Assembly: GCA_020072805.1 (NCBI GenBank)
Contig: JAIQGC010000012.1
Span: 1 to 54,922 of the forward strand
Source: Terriglobia bacterium
GTDB taxonomy: Bacteria; Acidobacteriota; Terriglobia; Acidiferrales; UBA7541
DNA: 54,922 nt
Direction of reading: 5' to 3'
A model generated the notes under the pieces. The model was not told where the DNA came from. It saw nothing but the letters and a program-made list of their open reading frames with translations, and ran no database searches. This document shows positions 33,788 through 45,181 of the stretch, one piece after another. Made by a program: the position numbers and the translations under genes. Numbering within the stretch: the stretch's first letter is position 1; every line of letters begins with the position of its first letter.

Positions 33788-34276
33788 ATGCAAAAACTGT
33801 CTATTTTGATCGCAGGGGTAATTCTGTTCAGTCTTCCCGCGGCAGCGCAGGAATATCCCAAGCTTGAAATCTTTGGCGGCTACCAGCTCACGCATCTCGA
33901 ACCTAGCTTCAATGCAAGCGGCTGGAATGCCTCCTTCGCGGGGAATGCCAACCATTGGTTTGGGATTGCAGCGGATTTCAGTGGCGCCTACAAATCCGGC
34001 GCGAAACTGCACACCTTCATGTTCGGGCCGGTTTTTTCCTATCGCAAGAATGAAAGAATCACGCCCTTTGCCCACGCTCTGCTTGGAGGAGCCGTTGCTT
34101 CGGGCGGCGGAACCGCGACAGCTTTCAGCATAGCGCTGGGAGGCGGTTTTGATGTGCGGGTCAATAAACAGTTCGCAGTGCGCCTGGTGCAGGGCGACTG
34201 GATGCTGTTTCATTCCGGCGGGATCTGGGACAAGAAGGACGCCCGGGTATCCGCGGGGGTTGTTTTTCGGTTCTAA
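33788..34276 (+). CDS. Small outer-membrane beta-barrel protein
   Basis: 162 residues with a signal peptide (SILIAGVILFSLPAAAQ) and alternating strands: FGGYQLTHLEPS, WNASFAGNANHWFGIAADFSGAYKSG, LHTFMFGPVFSYRKNERITPFAHALLGGAVAS, FSIALGGGFDVRVNKQFAVRLVQGDWMLFHSG and a terminal RVSAGVVFRF. The closing aromatic residue is the usual outer-membrane signal. Function unknown; resembles the 8-strand OmpA-like/OprF-like small barrels. Confidence 0.8.
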   Translation: MQKLSILIAGVILFSLPAAAQEYPKLEIFGGYQLTHLEPSFNASGWNASFAGNANHWFGIAADFSGAYKSGAKLHTFMFGPVFSYRKNERITPFAHALLGGAVASGGGTATAFSIALGGGFDVRVNKQFAVRLVQGDWMLFHSGGIWDKKDARVSAGVVFRF

Positions 34277-34914
34277 GCGTTCCTAGGGGTTGAGCTGCAC
34301 TGCGGCGACCGCTGCTCGTTGCGCCCACTGCCCGAATTTTCCCTCCGCACGGGCTGACCTAGGCCAGGGGGACGTCATCAGGCGGGTGGCGCAGGCTGCC
34401 TGATTCGGCAAGATCCGGGTGCCGCATCCGTTCACGGCTTTTGTGAAGGGTGCGGGTTTGCTCTTTGCTTCTCTCCCAATCCCCAGAGCAGTAGTACCAG
34501 TCCTTCAAAATATCCCATCTATTCCATTGACAGCAATTGCATTTCTTGCTATCATGCCAAATGTTCGCCTTGCGCCACCTCCTTTTTCCCCCTCCGCCCA
34601 CCCCCTCTCGCTCCAATCAACCCTCTCCCCTCCGTTCCATCCCACACTCTTCGCGCTTTTTCCAATTCTTACCCCAAAATGGAGCCAATGCAATCAATCG
34701 CTTACGCACTCTTTTGCTCTTCCAAAATCAGGAACGCGCCGCAATTATTCTGAAATCAATGGGATACGCACTCTTTGCGAAAACACCGGGGGTGTGGGGT
34801 AGGAGTCCTATACGGAATCTAAAGTGTTACTTGAAGTTTGCTGCTGCGCCGAAAAGAAAAAACGCCGGGCTGAAGCCCGGCCTCTACGAAATCCAGACAA
34901 GCATGCGCGAGATG
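34277..34914. other. Long gene-free intergenic region
   Basis: About 640 bases. It contains pyrimidine-rich stretches near 34560-34660 and one dispersed palindrome at 34864-34887. No gene with a plausible start and domain is found; open frames here are antisense or low-complexity. Both flanking genes end here. Confidence 0.55.
34864..34887. repeat. Dispersed intergenic palindrome, opposite orientation
   Basis: gccgggctgaagcccggcctctac, the reverse complement of the copy at 24332-24355. Confidence 0.6.
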
Positions 34915-35778
34915 TTACGTTTCGCCCCACTTGAGTTTGCTGCGCAAAATCTCGAAGTAGGTTTTGCCGGGGGGCTGGATGAGTTTCAGTCTCGGAGCGG
35001 CTTTGGTCAGCCGAATGACATCGCCGGGCTGGAGTTTGATGCCGGTTTGGCCGTCGAGGGTGAGGAAGACGGAGTCGGAGTTGCCGGGGAAGGAGATTTG
35101 GATGGGGGAGGAGTCCTGCACGACCAGCGGTCGGTCGGAGAGCATGTGGGGACAGATGGGTGTAATCAGAAACGCGCCGACGCCGGGATGGACGATGGGG
35201 CCGCCGGCGGAGAGGGAATAGGCGGTGGAGCCGGTGGGAGTAGCGACGATGAGGCCGTCGGCGCGGTAGCGGCAGACGAAATCGCCGTCAATGGAAAGTT
35301 CGAGATCAATCATGCGGGCGAGAACGCCTTTGTTGATGACGGCGTCGTTGAGGGCGAGGTGCGTTTCGACGGCAGCCCCGTTGCGCAGGAGTTCGGCGTG
35401 AAGGAGGACGCGTTCGCTGATGGAGTGGCGTTCGGCGAGAGTGTCGGCGAGGGCGGGATAGAGTTCTTCGCGGGTAAAACTGGTAAGGAAACCGAGGCTG
35501 CCGAGGTTGATGGGGAGAATGGGAACACCGAGGGGAGCGGCTTCGCGGGCGGCAGCGAGGAGAGTGCCGTCGCCTCCGAGGACCAGGAGAAGCTGGGATT
35601 CTTCGGCGAGCTGGCGGCGGGTGCGCACGGGACGCGGAGTGGAGAGGCAACTGGCGGTTTCGGCGTCGCAGAGGGTTTTGATGCCGCGTTTTTCGAGCCA
35701 ATCGAGCAGAGCGGGAACGACTCCCACGAGGTCTTCGCGGCGGGGTCGGGAGATGATTCCGATGGTGTTGAAGGCCAT
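34915..35778 (-). CDS. nadK: NAD kinase
   Basis: 287 residues. Phosphorylates NAD to NADP. Visible: LLLVLGGDGTLLAAAREAAP (GGDGT motif), INLGSLGFLTSF, the later ALNDAVINKG (NE/ND motif) and DGLIVATPTGSTAYSLSAGGPIVHP. Last gene of a minus-strand run xseB - prenyl synthase - tlyA - nadK with short gaps (26 bases before it), a set often found together in bacteria. Confidence 0.93.
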   Translation of the reverse strand: MAFNTIGIISRPRREDLVGVVPALLDWLEKRGIKTLCDAETASCLSTPRPVRTRRQLAEESQLLLVLGGDGTLLAAAREAAPLGVPILPINLGSLGFLTSFTREELYPALADTLAERHSISERVLLHAELLRNGAAVETHLALNDAVINKGVLARMIDLELSIDGDFVCRYRADGLIVATPTGSTAYSLSAGGPIVHPGVGAFLITPICPHMLSDRPLVVQDSSPIQISFPGNSDSVFLTLDGQTGIKLQPGDVIRLTKAAPRLKLIQPPGKTYFEILRSKLKWGET

Positions 35779-35804
35779 AAGATTTGTGCGCTGCGTGCCG
35801 CAGT

Positions 35805-36557
35805 CTACTTTACCGCAGGGCGGCGCAGATGCAGAAAAAATTCGAGGTTGCCTTCCGCGCCGGGGAGGCGGCTGGGAGTCATGGCCAGGACTTCGAGGCC
35901 GGCGGAGCGGGCGGCGTCTTTGACGCGCTGGACGGCTTCGCGGTGGAGGTAGGGCGCGCGCACGACGCCGCCGGCGGGAATTTGATTGCGGGGCAATTCG
36001 AACTGGGGCTTGACCATGATGAGGATGTCCGCGCCGGGGCGGGCCACGGAGGCGGCGGGGGCCAGAACGTGAACGGCGGAGATAAAAGATACGTCGACGA
36101 CGACGAGGTCAACGGGTTCGGGGATGTCGGCTGGAGAAAGTTCGCGCGCGTTGCGTTTGATGGGGACGACCCGGGGGTCTTGCTGGAGTTTCCAAGCGAG
36201 CTGATCGGTGGTGACGTCCACGGCATAGACGCGGCGGGCGCCGCGCTGCAGGAGGCAATCGGTGAAGCCGCCGGTGGAGGAGCCGATATCGGCGCAGAGG
36301 CGGCCGGCGGGGGAGAGGCCGAAATCTTCGAGGGCGCCTTCGAGCTTGAGTCCGCCGCGGCTGGCGAATTTGGATTGGCGGCTATGGATTTCGATGGGAG
36401 CGTCGGCGCGAACGAGCTGGCCGGCTTTTTCGCCGCGGGATTCGGCGACGCGGACTTCGCCGGCGAGGATCATGGCCTGGGCTTTTTGCGGGGAGTCGGC
36501 AAGGCCGCGCTCGACGAGAAGCTTATCGAGGCGCTTGCGGGCTGGCTTGGCAGGCAT
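35805..36557 (-). CDS. tlyA: TlyA-family rRNA 2'-O-methyltransferase
   Basis: 250 residues from ATG 36557. An N-terminal S4 RNA-binding domain (RLDKLLVERGLADSPQKAQAMILAGEVRV) is followed by an FtsJ-like methyltransferase: GLKLEGALEDFGLSPAGRLCADIGSSTGGFTDCLLQRGARRVYAVDVT with the SAM motif, and LVVVDVSFISAVHVL. TlyA proteins methylate 16S/23S rRNA ribose; some are called hemolysins. Starts further upstream would read into the next gene in another frame. Confidence 0.9.
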   Translation of the reverse strand: MPAKPARKRLDKLLVERGLADSPQKAQAMILAGEVRVAESRGEKAGQLVRADAPIEIHSRQSKFASRGGLKLEGALEDFGLSPAGRLCADIGSSTGGFTDCLLQRGARRVYAVDVTTDQLAWKLQQDPRVVPIKRNARELSPADIPEPVDLVVVDVSFISAVHVLAPAASVARPGADILIMVKPQFELPRNQIPAGGVVRAPYLHREAVQRVKDAARSAGLEVLAMTPSRLPGAEGNLEFFLHLRRPAVK

Positions 36558-36570
36558 GGCGGCGAGGCGC

Positions 36571-37452
36571 TCAGGCGCGGCGAAGGACGAGGAATTCGGC
36601 GATTTCGCGGAGGCGCGAGGCGCGCGGGCCGAAGGAGTCCAGTTCGCGGAGGGCGTTTTCGGAAAGTTCGCGGGCGATCTGGTGGGAGCGCTCGAGACCG
36701 AAGACAGAGGGATAGGTGGCTTTCTGCTGGGCGATGTCTTTTCCGGCGGTTTTGCCGAGGGCAGCGGAGGATTCCTCGACGTCAAGGATGTCGTCGGTGA
36801 CCTGGAAGGCCCAGCCGATGGTGTCGCCGAAGCGGCGGAGGCGTTCGACGTCATCGGGGGCGGCGCCGGAGCAGAGAGCGCCGGCGAGGACGGAGGCGCG
36901 AATGAGGGCGGCGGTTTTCGAACGGTGAATGTATTCGAGCATTTCGGGGCCGACTTTTTTGCCTTCGGCTTCGATGTCGGCGACCTGGCCGCCGACCATA
37001 CCGTCGATGGTCCCCGCGCCGCGGGAGATTTCGCGGAGGATGGCGACGCAGCGTTCGGCGGGGACGGGAGTTTCGCCGATGACCTGGAAGGCGAGAGTGA
37101 GCAGAGCGTCGCCGGCGAGGATGGCGGGGGCTTCGCCGAATTTTTTGTGGCAGGTGGGTTTGCCGCGGCGCAGGTCGTCGTTATCGAGCGCGGGGAGATC
37201 GTCGTGGATGAGCGAGTAGGTGTGAATGAATTCGAGGGCGCAGGCGGGATAGAGCGCGGGAGAAACGTCGGCGGAAAAGATGCGCGCGGATTCGAGGCAG
37301 AGGATGGGGCGGATGCGCTTGCCGCCGGCGAAGACGCTGTAGCGCATGGCCTGATGAATGGAGGAAGGAGCGGCGGACTCGGGCGGAAGGCGGAGTTCGA
37401 GAGCGGCTTCGACGGCCAGGCGGTCTTCTTCGAAAAATGAGGGAAGTTTCAT
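36571..37452 (-). CDS. ispA: Farnesyl/geranylgeranyl diphosphate synthase
   Basis: 293 residues from ATG 37452. Condenses isopentenyl diphosphate with allylic substrates. First Asp-rich motif in [20 protein letters not shown]-type segment (seen as [12 protein letters not shown]), second in [13 protein letters not shown]; the [11 protein letters not shown] box and [15 protein letters not shown] also fit. Product chain length cannot be told from this. Gap of 13 bases to tlyA. Confidence 0.9.
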   Translation of the reverse strand: [293 protein letters not shown]

Positions 37453-37492
37453 CGCGGTGGAAAGAGCCTCCGGGGCGGGAATGGGAAAAGGG

Positions 37493-37798
37493 TCATGAGT
37501 TTTCGCCGCTTTCGGGTTCGAAAGGTTCGGCGACGAGCTTGCCGTCGGCTTTCTTGAGGAGAATTTCGACGCGGCCTTCCGCTTCTTCAAGCTGCTTCTG
37601 GCAGTCGCGGGAAAGAGTGACGCCCTCCTCGAAAAGCTTCATGGCTTCGTCGAGGGAAAGCTGGGGGCTTTCGAGGCGGCGGACGACCTCTTCGAGGCGG
37701 GCGAGAGACTTTTCGAATTCCGCCTTTTTGGCGGGTTCGGGTTTTTTTGCGGCAGGTGAATTCACGCGATTGGCTCGCTCCTGGGGCCGAGGAAACAT
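37493..37798 (-). CDS. xseB: Exodeoxyribonuclease VII small subunit
   Basis: About 101 residues (or ~90 from a GTG at 37765). KAEFEKSLARLEEVVRRLESPQLSLDEAMKLFEEGVTLSRDCQKQLEEAEGRVEIL is the standard XseB helical hairpin. It pairs with XseA (not in this window) to degrade single-stranded DNA. The N-terminal Pro/Lys-rich part is variable. Confidence 0.9.
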   Translation of the reverse strand: MFPRPQERANRVNSPAAKKPEPAKKAEFEKSLARLEEVVRRLESPQLSLDEAMKLFEEGVTLSRDCQKQLEEAEGRVEILLKKADGKLVAEPFEPESGENS

Positions 37799-37852
37799 TC
37801 TACGGCAGGGCGGAGAATTGGCACAAATGCTTTGTGCGGAGCCGCGACCGGG

Positions 37853-40315
<2,463 letters not shown>

Positions 40316-40458
40316 GAAAAGCCTCACAGGGAAGAACAGAAAAACGAGTGTAGACGAGGCCCGGGACTCGCGCAATATGGAGGACGGGCGGGGTTGCGCG
40401 AGCAGCAGCGCGGGCGGGGCGGCTGCTGGTACAATGCCCCCGGGTGAAGCGATCTCCG

Positions 40459-41847
40459 ATGATTGTCATGGAACTCATTGCGGTGCTGGGGCTGGTGGGG
40501 CTGAACGCCTTTTTTGCGGCGGCGGAATTTTCGCTGGTGGCGGTGCGGCTCTCACGGGTGCGGCAACTGGTGGCGCGGGGGGATGCGCGGGCGAAGATTG
40601 TGCAGGGGTTGGTGGCGGATCTGCGGCGGGTGGTTTCCGGAGTGCAGGTGGGCATGACGCTGGCCAGCCTGGCGCTGGGAGCGCTGGGGGAACTGACGCT
40701 GGCGCGGATATTCGAGCGCGTATGGTCAGGAACACCGGGGACACATTCAGTGGTGGTGGCGCACGGGCTGGCGCTGGGGCTGGCGTTCACGCTGCTGACG
40801 GTGCTGCATGTGGTGCTGGGCGAACTGGTGCCCAAGGGAGTGAGCCTGGCGCGAGCGGAACGGGTGGCGCTGCTGCTGGCGCGGCCTTTCAGCGCGTATC
40901 TGCACACGTTCCGGTGGGCGATTGATCTGCTGGACTGGGTATCCACGCGAATCGTGGAGTCTCTGGGAGTGGCCACGCCGCAGGGCCACGGGATGGCGCA
41001 TTCCACCGAGGAGTTGCAGGTGCAGATTCAGCAGGCGCGGGAACGCGGGCTGCTGGCGCCGGGCGAAGAGCGATTCATTCTGGGAGCTATCGAGCTGGGG
41101 CAGGTGCAGGTGCGGGAGATCATGGTGCCGCGGCCGGACCTGCACATGCTGCCGGTGGAAGCCTCGCTGGAAGAGGTGATGCGGAAGTTTGCCACGACAC
41201 AGCGCTCGAGGCTGCCGGTCTATCGCGGGACGGAAGACCAGATTCTGGGGTTTGTCCATATCAAGGACATGCTGTGGGTGCTGCTGGACCGCGACCGGCG
41301 GATCGAGGAAAAGCAGCCGGCGGCGGAGTTCGATCTGCGGCAGGTGCTGCGGGAACTGCTGATCGTTCCGGAGACGAAGGCGGTGGGGGAGTTGCTGGTG
41401 GAAATGCGCGGGAGGCGCGTGGCCATCGCGGTGGTGGTGGATGAGTTCGGGAGCCTGCTGGGGCTGGTGACGCTGGAGGATATCATCGAGCAGATGGTGG
41501 GGGAGATTCATGATGAGTTCGACGTGATCGAGAGGCCGCTGGCGCTGGCGGACGGGGCGATGATTTTTGACGGGGCGCTGAATGTGCGCGACTTGGATTC
41601 GCAATACAGCATCACGCTGCCGGAAGATCCGGCCTACGCCACGATCGGGGGATTCGTGCTGGAGCGGCTGGGATTCATACCGCGCGGGGGCGAGAGTTTC
41701 GAATACGGAGGAAACCGCTACAGCGTGATGGAAATGGACGGGAGGAGAGTGGCGCGGGTGAAGATTCAGCGGCTGCGGATTGCGGAGAAGGAAGCGGGGG
41801 CGGGGGAGTCCCCGAAGGTGGATAAGAAATCCCGCGATGAGGATTAG
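40459..41847 (+). CDS. CNNM/CBS-domain membrane protein (CorB/HlyC group)
   Basis: About 462 residues (start GTG 40444, ATG 40459 or 40468). The N-terminal CNNM transmembrane domain has about 3-4 segments (LNAFFAAAEFSLVAVRLSRVRQL is the signature). A CBS pair follows (REIMVPRPDLHMLPVEAS, SRLPVYRGTEDQILGFVHIKDML, VAIAVVVDEFGSLLGLVTLEDIIEQMVGEI), and then a CorC_HlyC transporter-associated domain (LNVRDLDSQYSITLPED...GGFVLERLG). Members move or sense Mg2+/Co2+. The tail after EAGAGES is charged. Confidence 0.87.
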   Translation: MIVMELIAVLGLVGLNAFFAAAEFSLVAVRLSRVRQLVARGDARAKIVQGLVADLRRVVSGVQVGMTLASLALGALGELTLARIFERVWSGTPGTHSVVVAHGLALGLAFTLLTVLHVVLGELVPKGVSLARAERVALLLARPFSAYLHTFRWAIDLLDWVSTRIVESLGVATPQGHGMAHSTEELQVQIQQARERGLLAPGEERFILGAIELGQVQVREIMVPRPDLHMLPVEASLEEVMRKFATTQRSRLPVYRGTEDQILGFVHIKDMLWVLLDRDRRIEEKQPAAEFDLRQVLRELLIVPETKAVGELLVEMRGRRVAIAVVVDEFGSLLGLVTLEDIIEQMVGEIHDEFDVIERPLALADGAMIFDGALNVRDLDSQYSITLPEDPAYATIGGFVLERLGFIPRGGESFEYGGNRYSVMEMDGRRVARVKIQRLRIAEKEAGAGESPKVDKKSRDED

Positions 41848-41927
41848 ATGCGAGGAGTCTTTCCGGTGGAAGGAAAAAGCACAGTGCAAGGCGTGCGAGG
41901 GAAGATGAAAACATGCTCGTGCAGCAG

Positions 41928-41954
41928 CGGGCGGGGCAAGCCCCGCCCCTACAG
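41928..41954. repeat. Dispersed GC palindrome before the permease genes
   Basis: gggcggggcaag/ccccgcccctacag. Related to copies at 10337-10360 and 24332-24355. Confidence 0.55.
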
Positions 41955-41986
41955 CGTGAATCATGCGAGAGAGGCGAAATAGCAGA

Positions 41987-42907
41987 ATGCTGCGCCACCT
42001 GCTGCGACGAGTGCTGCTGGCATTGCCGGCGCTATGGCTGGTGCTGACGCTGGTGTTTCTGCTGATTCACATTGTGCCGGGAGATCCGGCGGAGCAGATG
42101 CTTGGGGAAGGGGCGGCGCCCGGGGAGATCGCCGGATTGCGGCACGGGCTGGGGCTGGACCAGCCGCTGCACGTGCAATATGGACGCTATCTGCGGCAAT
42201 TGGCGCGGGGGGATTTGGGCGAGTCGCTGCGGTTTCATGCGCCGGTGCGGAAGATTCTTTTGGAGCGGTATCCGGCGACGCTGGCGCTGGCCTTCTGGGC
42301 GCTGCTGGTTTGCGCGGCGATTGCGATTCCGGCGGGAGTGCTGGCGGCGCACCGGCGGGGCCGCGGCGCGGATCGCGCGGTGGGAGTGTTTACACTGCTG
42401 GGACTGGCAGTGCCCAATTTCGCGCTGGGACCGCTGCTGATTCTGCTGTTTTCGGTGGTGCTGGGGCTGCTGCCGGTGTCCGGGCGGAGCGGGGCCGGGT
42501 CCTACGTATTGCCGGCGGCGACGCTGGGGGCGGCGCTGGCGGCGATTCTGGCGCGGATGGTTCGCGGAGCGATGCTGGAAGAACTCTCCAGCGATTATGT
42601 CCGGACAGCGCGAGCCAAGGGGCTTTCCGAGGGAGCGGTGCTGTTCCGGCATGCCTTTCGAAACGCCTTGATACCGGTGATCACGATACTGGGATTACAG
42701 TTCGGAACGCTGCTGGCGGGAGCGATCGTGACGGAATCGATTTTTGCTTGGCCGGGGATTGGGCGGCTGACGGTGCAGGCGATCGCGGCGCGGGATTATC
42801 CGCTGTTGCAGGGGAGCATCCTGCTGATCTCGATTTCCTACGTGATGGTGAATCTGCTCACGGACGTGGTGTATGCGGTGGTGGACCCGCGGGTGAGGCT
42901 GCAATGA
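41987..42907 (+). CDS. Oligopeptide/dipeptide ABC transporter permease, DppB-like
   Basis: 306 residues from ATG 41987. Six membrane segments; opening LRRVLLALPALWLVLTLVFLLIHIVPGDPAEQMLG is typical of DppB/OppB. The permease EAA-like loop is LSSDYVRTARAKGLSEGAVLFRHAFRNALIPVITILG. Its stop overlaps the next gene by four bases. No ATPase or binding-protein gene is adjacent, so partners must be elsewhere. Confidence 0.88.
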   Translation: MLRHLLRRVLLALPALWLVLTLVFLLIHIVPGDPAEQMLGEGAAPGEIAGLRHGLGLDQPLHVQYGRYLRQLARGDLGESLRFHAPVRKILLERYPATLALAFWALLVCAAIAIPAGVLAAHRRGRGADRAVGVFTLLGLAVPNFALGPLLILLFSVVLGLLPVSGRSGAGSYVLPAATLGAALAAILARMVRGAMLEELSSDYVRTARAKGLSEGAVLFRHAFRNALIPVITILGLQFGTLLAGAIVTESIFAWPGIGRLTVQAIAARDYPLLQGSILLISISYVMVNLLTDVVYAVVDPRVRLQ

Positions 42908-43776
42908 GCGCGGGGGCGAGCATGCGCGGATTCCTGCGGCAGAGCGTGATGGGGCGGGCGGGATTTGCGGCGGCGGCGCTGCTGCTGGCGGCGGCCTTGC
43001 TGGCGCCGTGGATCGTTCCGGCGGGTCCAGCGGAGCAGAATCTGGCGGGGAGGCTGGCGGGGCCGAGCGGGGCGCATTGGATGGGGACGGATGAACTGGG
43101 GCGGGATATTTTTTCGCGCGTGGTGTATGGAGCGCGGGTGTCCCTGTTCGTGGCGGTTGCGGTGGTGTGCGGGTGCGGGCTGGCGGGGATGACGATTGGG
43201 ATGGTGGCTGGTTACGCCGGAGGGTGGTTCGACCGGGTGGTAAATGTGGTGCTGATCAACGCGTTTCTCTCGTTTCCGGGGATTTTGCTGGCGATCGCGT
43301 TCGCGGCGTTTCTGGGGCCGGGAATCGGGAAAGTGGTGCTGGCGCTGGTGATCACGGGATGGGCGGGATATGCGCGGCTGGCGCGGGCGCAGGTGCTGAA
43401 GGTGAAGGAACTGGAATTCGTGCTGGCGGCGCGGTCGCTGGGGGCGTCGCATGCGCGGATCCTGCTGCGGCATGTGCTGCCCAATATATTGCAGCCGATC
43501 CTGATTCAGGCGACGATCGGGCTGGCGGGAGCGATCCTGGCGGAATCGACGCTGAGTTTTCTGGGATTGGGAGTGCTGGCGCCGGCGCCGAGCTGGGGAG
43601 CAATGCTGAATGATGCGCGGGGACATCTATTCGATGCGCCGCATATGGTGGTGTTTCCGGCGGTAGCGGTGATGACGGCGGTGCTGTCATTTAATTTGCT
43701 GGGGGATGCGTGGAGGGACTGGATGGATCCGCGGATGCGGGCGCGGATGGAAAGTCTGGATGCGATGGGGCGGTAA
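42904..43776 (+). CDS. Oligopeptide/dipeptide ABC transporter permease, DppC-like
   Basis: 290 residues from ATG 42904 (ATGA overlap). Early GPSGAHWMGTDELGRDIFSRVVYGARVSLFVAVAVV is the DppC signature; the EAA loop is LEFVLAARSLGASHARILLRHVLPNILQPILIQAT and the end ESTLSFLGLGVLAPAPSWGAMLNDARGHL fits. Works with the preceding gene as a heterodimer in the inner membrane. Sixteen bases separate it from the convergent next gene. Confidence 0.88.
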   Translation: MSAGASMRGFLRQSVMGRAGFAAAALLLAAALLAPWIVPAGPAEQNLAGRLAGPSGAHWMGTDELGRDIFSRVVYGARVSLFVAVAVVCGCGLAGMTIGMVAGYAGGWFDRVVNVVLINAFLSFPGILLAIAFAAFLGPGIGKVVLALVITGWAGYARLARAQVLKVKELEFVLAARSLGASHARILLRHVLPNILQPILIQATIGLAGAILAESTLSFLGLGVLAPAPSWGAMLNDARGHLFDAPHMVVFPAVAVMTAVLSFNLLGDAWRDWMDPRMRARMESLDAMGR

Positions 43777-43792
43777 GGAGGAAACGGGCGAT

Positions 43793-44593
43793 TTAGCCGA
43801 GGACCAGAGTGGCGGGAGTACCGCGGCCGATGCTCAGGACGCGTGAGGCGCTGGCCTTGTTGACGACGACTTCGATAAAGCCGCTGGAGCCGATGACGGC
43901 GACGGGCTCGTTGGGCTGGCCCTGGGCGAAATTGGCGACGAGGCGGGAGACTTCCTTGTCGTTGAGGAGGAGCTGGAGTTTTCCGGATTTGAGGATTTCC
44001 TCGGGGAGATCAGCGGCGGTGAAATTGGTCATGAGATTGCCGAAGCGGTCAATGCGGAGAATGACGCCTTTGAGGACATAGCCGTCCTGCTTGGGCTTGG
44101 GAATGTTGAAGCGCTTGAAGTCGGTGATGGCGTCGCCCATACTGGCGGGCTGCCAGTTCTTGGTGAGCCAGGCGGCGACGGGAGCGAAGACGTCGCGGCC
44201 GTGGAAGGTCTGGCTGATGGGCTGAAGGAAATAGTGTTCGGTGGTGATATGGCGAACGGTGAGGCTCTCTTCGCGGTCGTAGATGAGAGAGAGGACGCCG
44301 TTATCAGGGGCGATGTAATAGTTGGTGTCAGCGCGGGTGAGGAGGGGGCGGCGCTCGGTGCCGACGCCGGGGTCGACGATGACGACATGGATGGTGCGAG
44401 GCGGGAAGTATTTGGAAGCTTCGGCGATGGTGACGGCGGCGTCAAGAAGGTCGAAGGGAGCGATGTCGTGGGTGATATCCACGATGTGCACATCAGGATT
44501 GATGCGGAGAATGACGCCCTTGAGGACGCCGACCAGATGGTCGCCGTTGCCGTAATCAGTGGTCAGGGTAATGATCGGATTCGTCAAAGCCAC
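43793..44593 (-). CDS. SAM hydroxide adenosyltransferase family (DUF62)
   Basis: About 266 residues. The start is a GTG at 44593 (or TTG at 44587); longer in-frame extension has no support. NPIITLTTDYGNGDHLVGVLKGVILRINPDVHIVDITHDIAPFDLLDAAVTIAEASKYFPPRTIHVVIVDPGVGTERRPLL is the family pattern (hydrolyses SAM to adenosine and methionine). The closing GSSGFIEVVVNKASASRVLSIGRG also fits. Convergent with the permeases. Confidence 0.87.
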   Translation of the reverse strand: MALTNPIITLTTDYGNGDHLVGVLKGVILRINPDVHIVDITHDIAPFDLLDAAVTIAEASKYFPPRTIHVVIVDPGVGTERRPLLTRADTNYYIAPDNGVLSLIYDREESLTVRHITTEHYFLQPISQTFHGRDVFAPVAAWLTKNWQPASMGDAITDFKRFNIPKPKQDGYVLKGVILRIDRFGNLMTNFTAADLPEEILKSGKLQLLLNDKEVSRLVANFAQGQPNEPVAVIGSSGFIEVVVNKASASRVLSIGRGTPATLVLG

Positions 44594-44852
44594 TCCCGTT
44601 CGAGGCCGGATTTTGGTGCTGCGCGGAGTTGCACCGGCGGCGGAGCCGCGCGATAACTCACAAACATTTACGCTAACGGACCCTTCCCGCGGAGTCAAGG
44701 TGGGGATGGCGTGGTGCTGTGGACTTGCCAATAAGGCGGGGAGGGAAGTTGGGCGGGAAGGGGGCTGCGGGTGGTGGAAAGGAAAAAAGGAAAGGAGGGA
44801 GACTGTACGAAAAGTCGGCGGTTTGTGTATACTCGGAACGAAGGGGAAATGA

Positions 44853-44926
44853 GCGGGCGTCGTACAATGGCAGTATAGAAGCTTCCCAAGCTTCGGACGT
44901 GGGTTCGATTCCCATCGCCCGCTCCA
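44853..44926 (+). tRNA. tRNA-Gly (anticodon CCC)
   Basis: Acceptor GCGGGCG pairs with CGCCCGC, anticodon arm AAGCT-TCCCAAGCTT with loop TTCCCAA (CCC), T arm GTGGG-TTCGATT-CCCAT, encoded CCA. A TATACT -10-like box is at 44828-44833, suggesting a start near 44840. The region just downstream (44927-45181) is gene-free and contains TTGGACGG three times (44995, 45006, 45026). Confidence 0.92.
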
Positions 44927-45181
44927 TAACTTCTGATGACTCAGTTGGCCTTACACGGCTAAGTACCCTGAATTCGACATGAAATTGGCCTGTTTTGGAC
45001 GGTAGTTGGACGGTACCGGAGTCAATTGGACGGTTGCCACAGCAGCTACAACGCCCGTTTGACAATTGCGGGTAATGGCATCTATGCGGAGGACGGCGGA
45101 GTCCGTTGGTCACGCGAGAATTGACTCGGGCAGCCCAAAGTAGAAGCTTCATCTGCGGAACCAGCACAAAACTCGGATTGA

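Noticed and set aside
34537-35952. A 471-codon plus-strand frame
   Set aside because: It runs antisense over nadK, and its translation is Gly/Glu-rich as expected for a shadow of a GC-rich gene.
44995-45033. Three TTGGACGG units after tRNA-Gly as iterons or an att site
   Set aside because: Spacing is irregular, no replication or integrase gene lies beside them, and the tRNA-Gly 3' end is not duplicated in the window.
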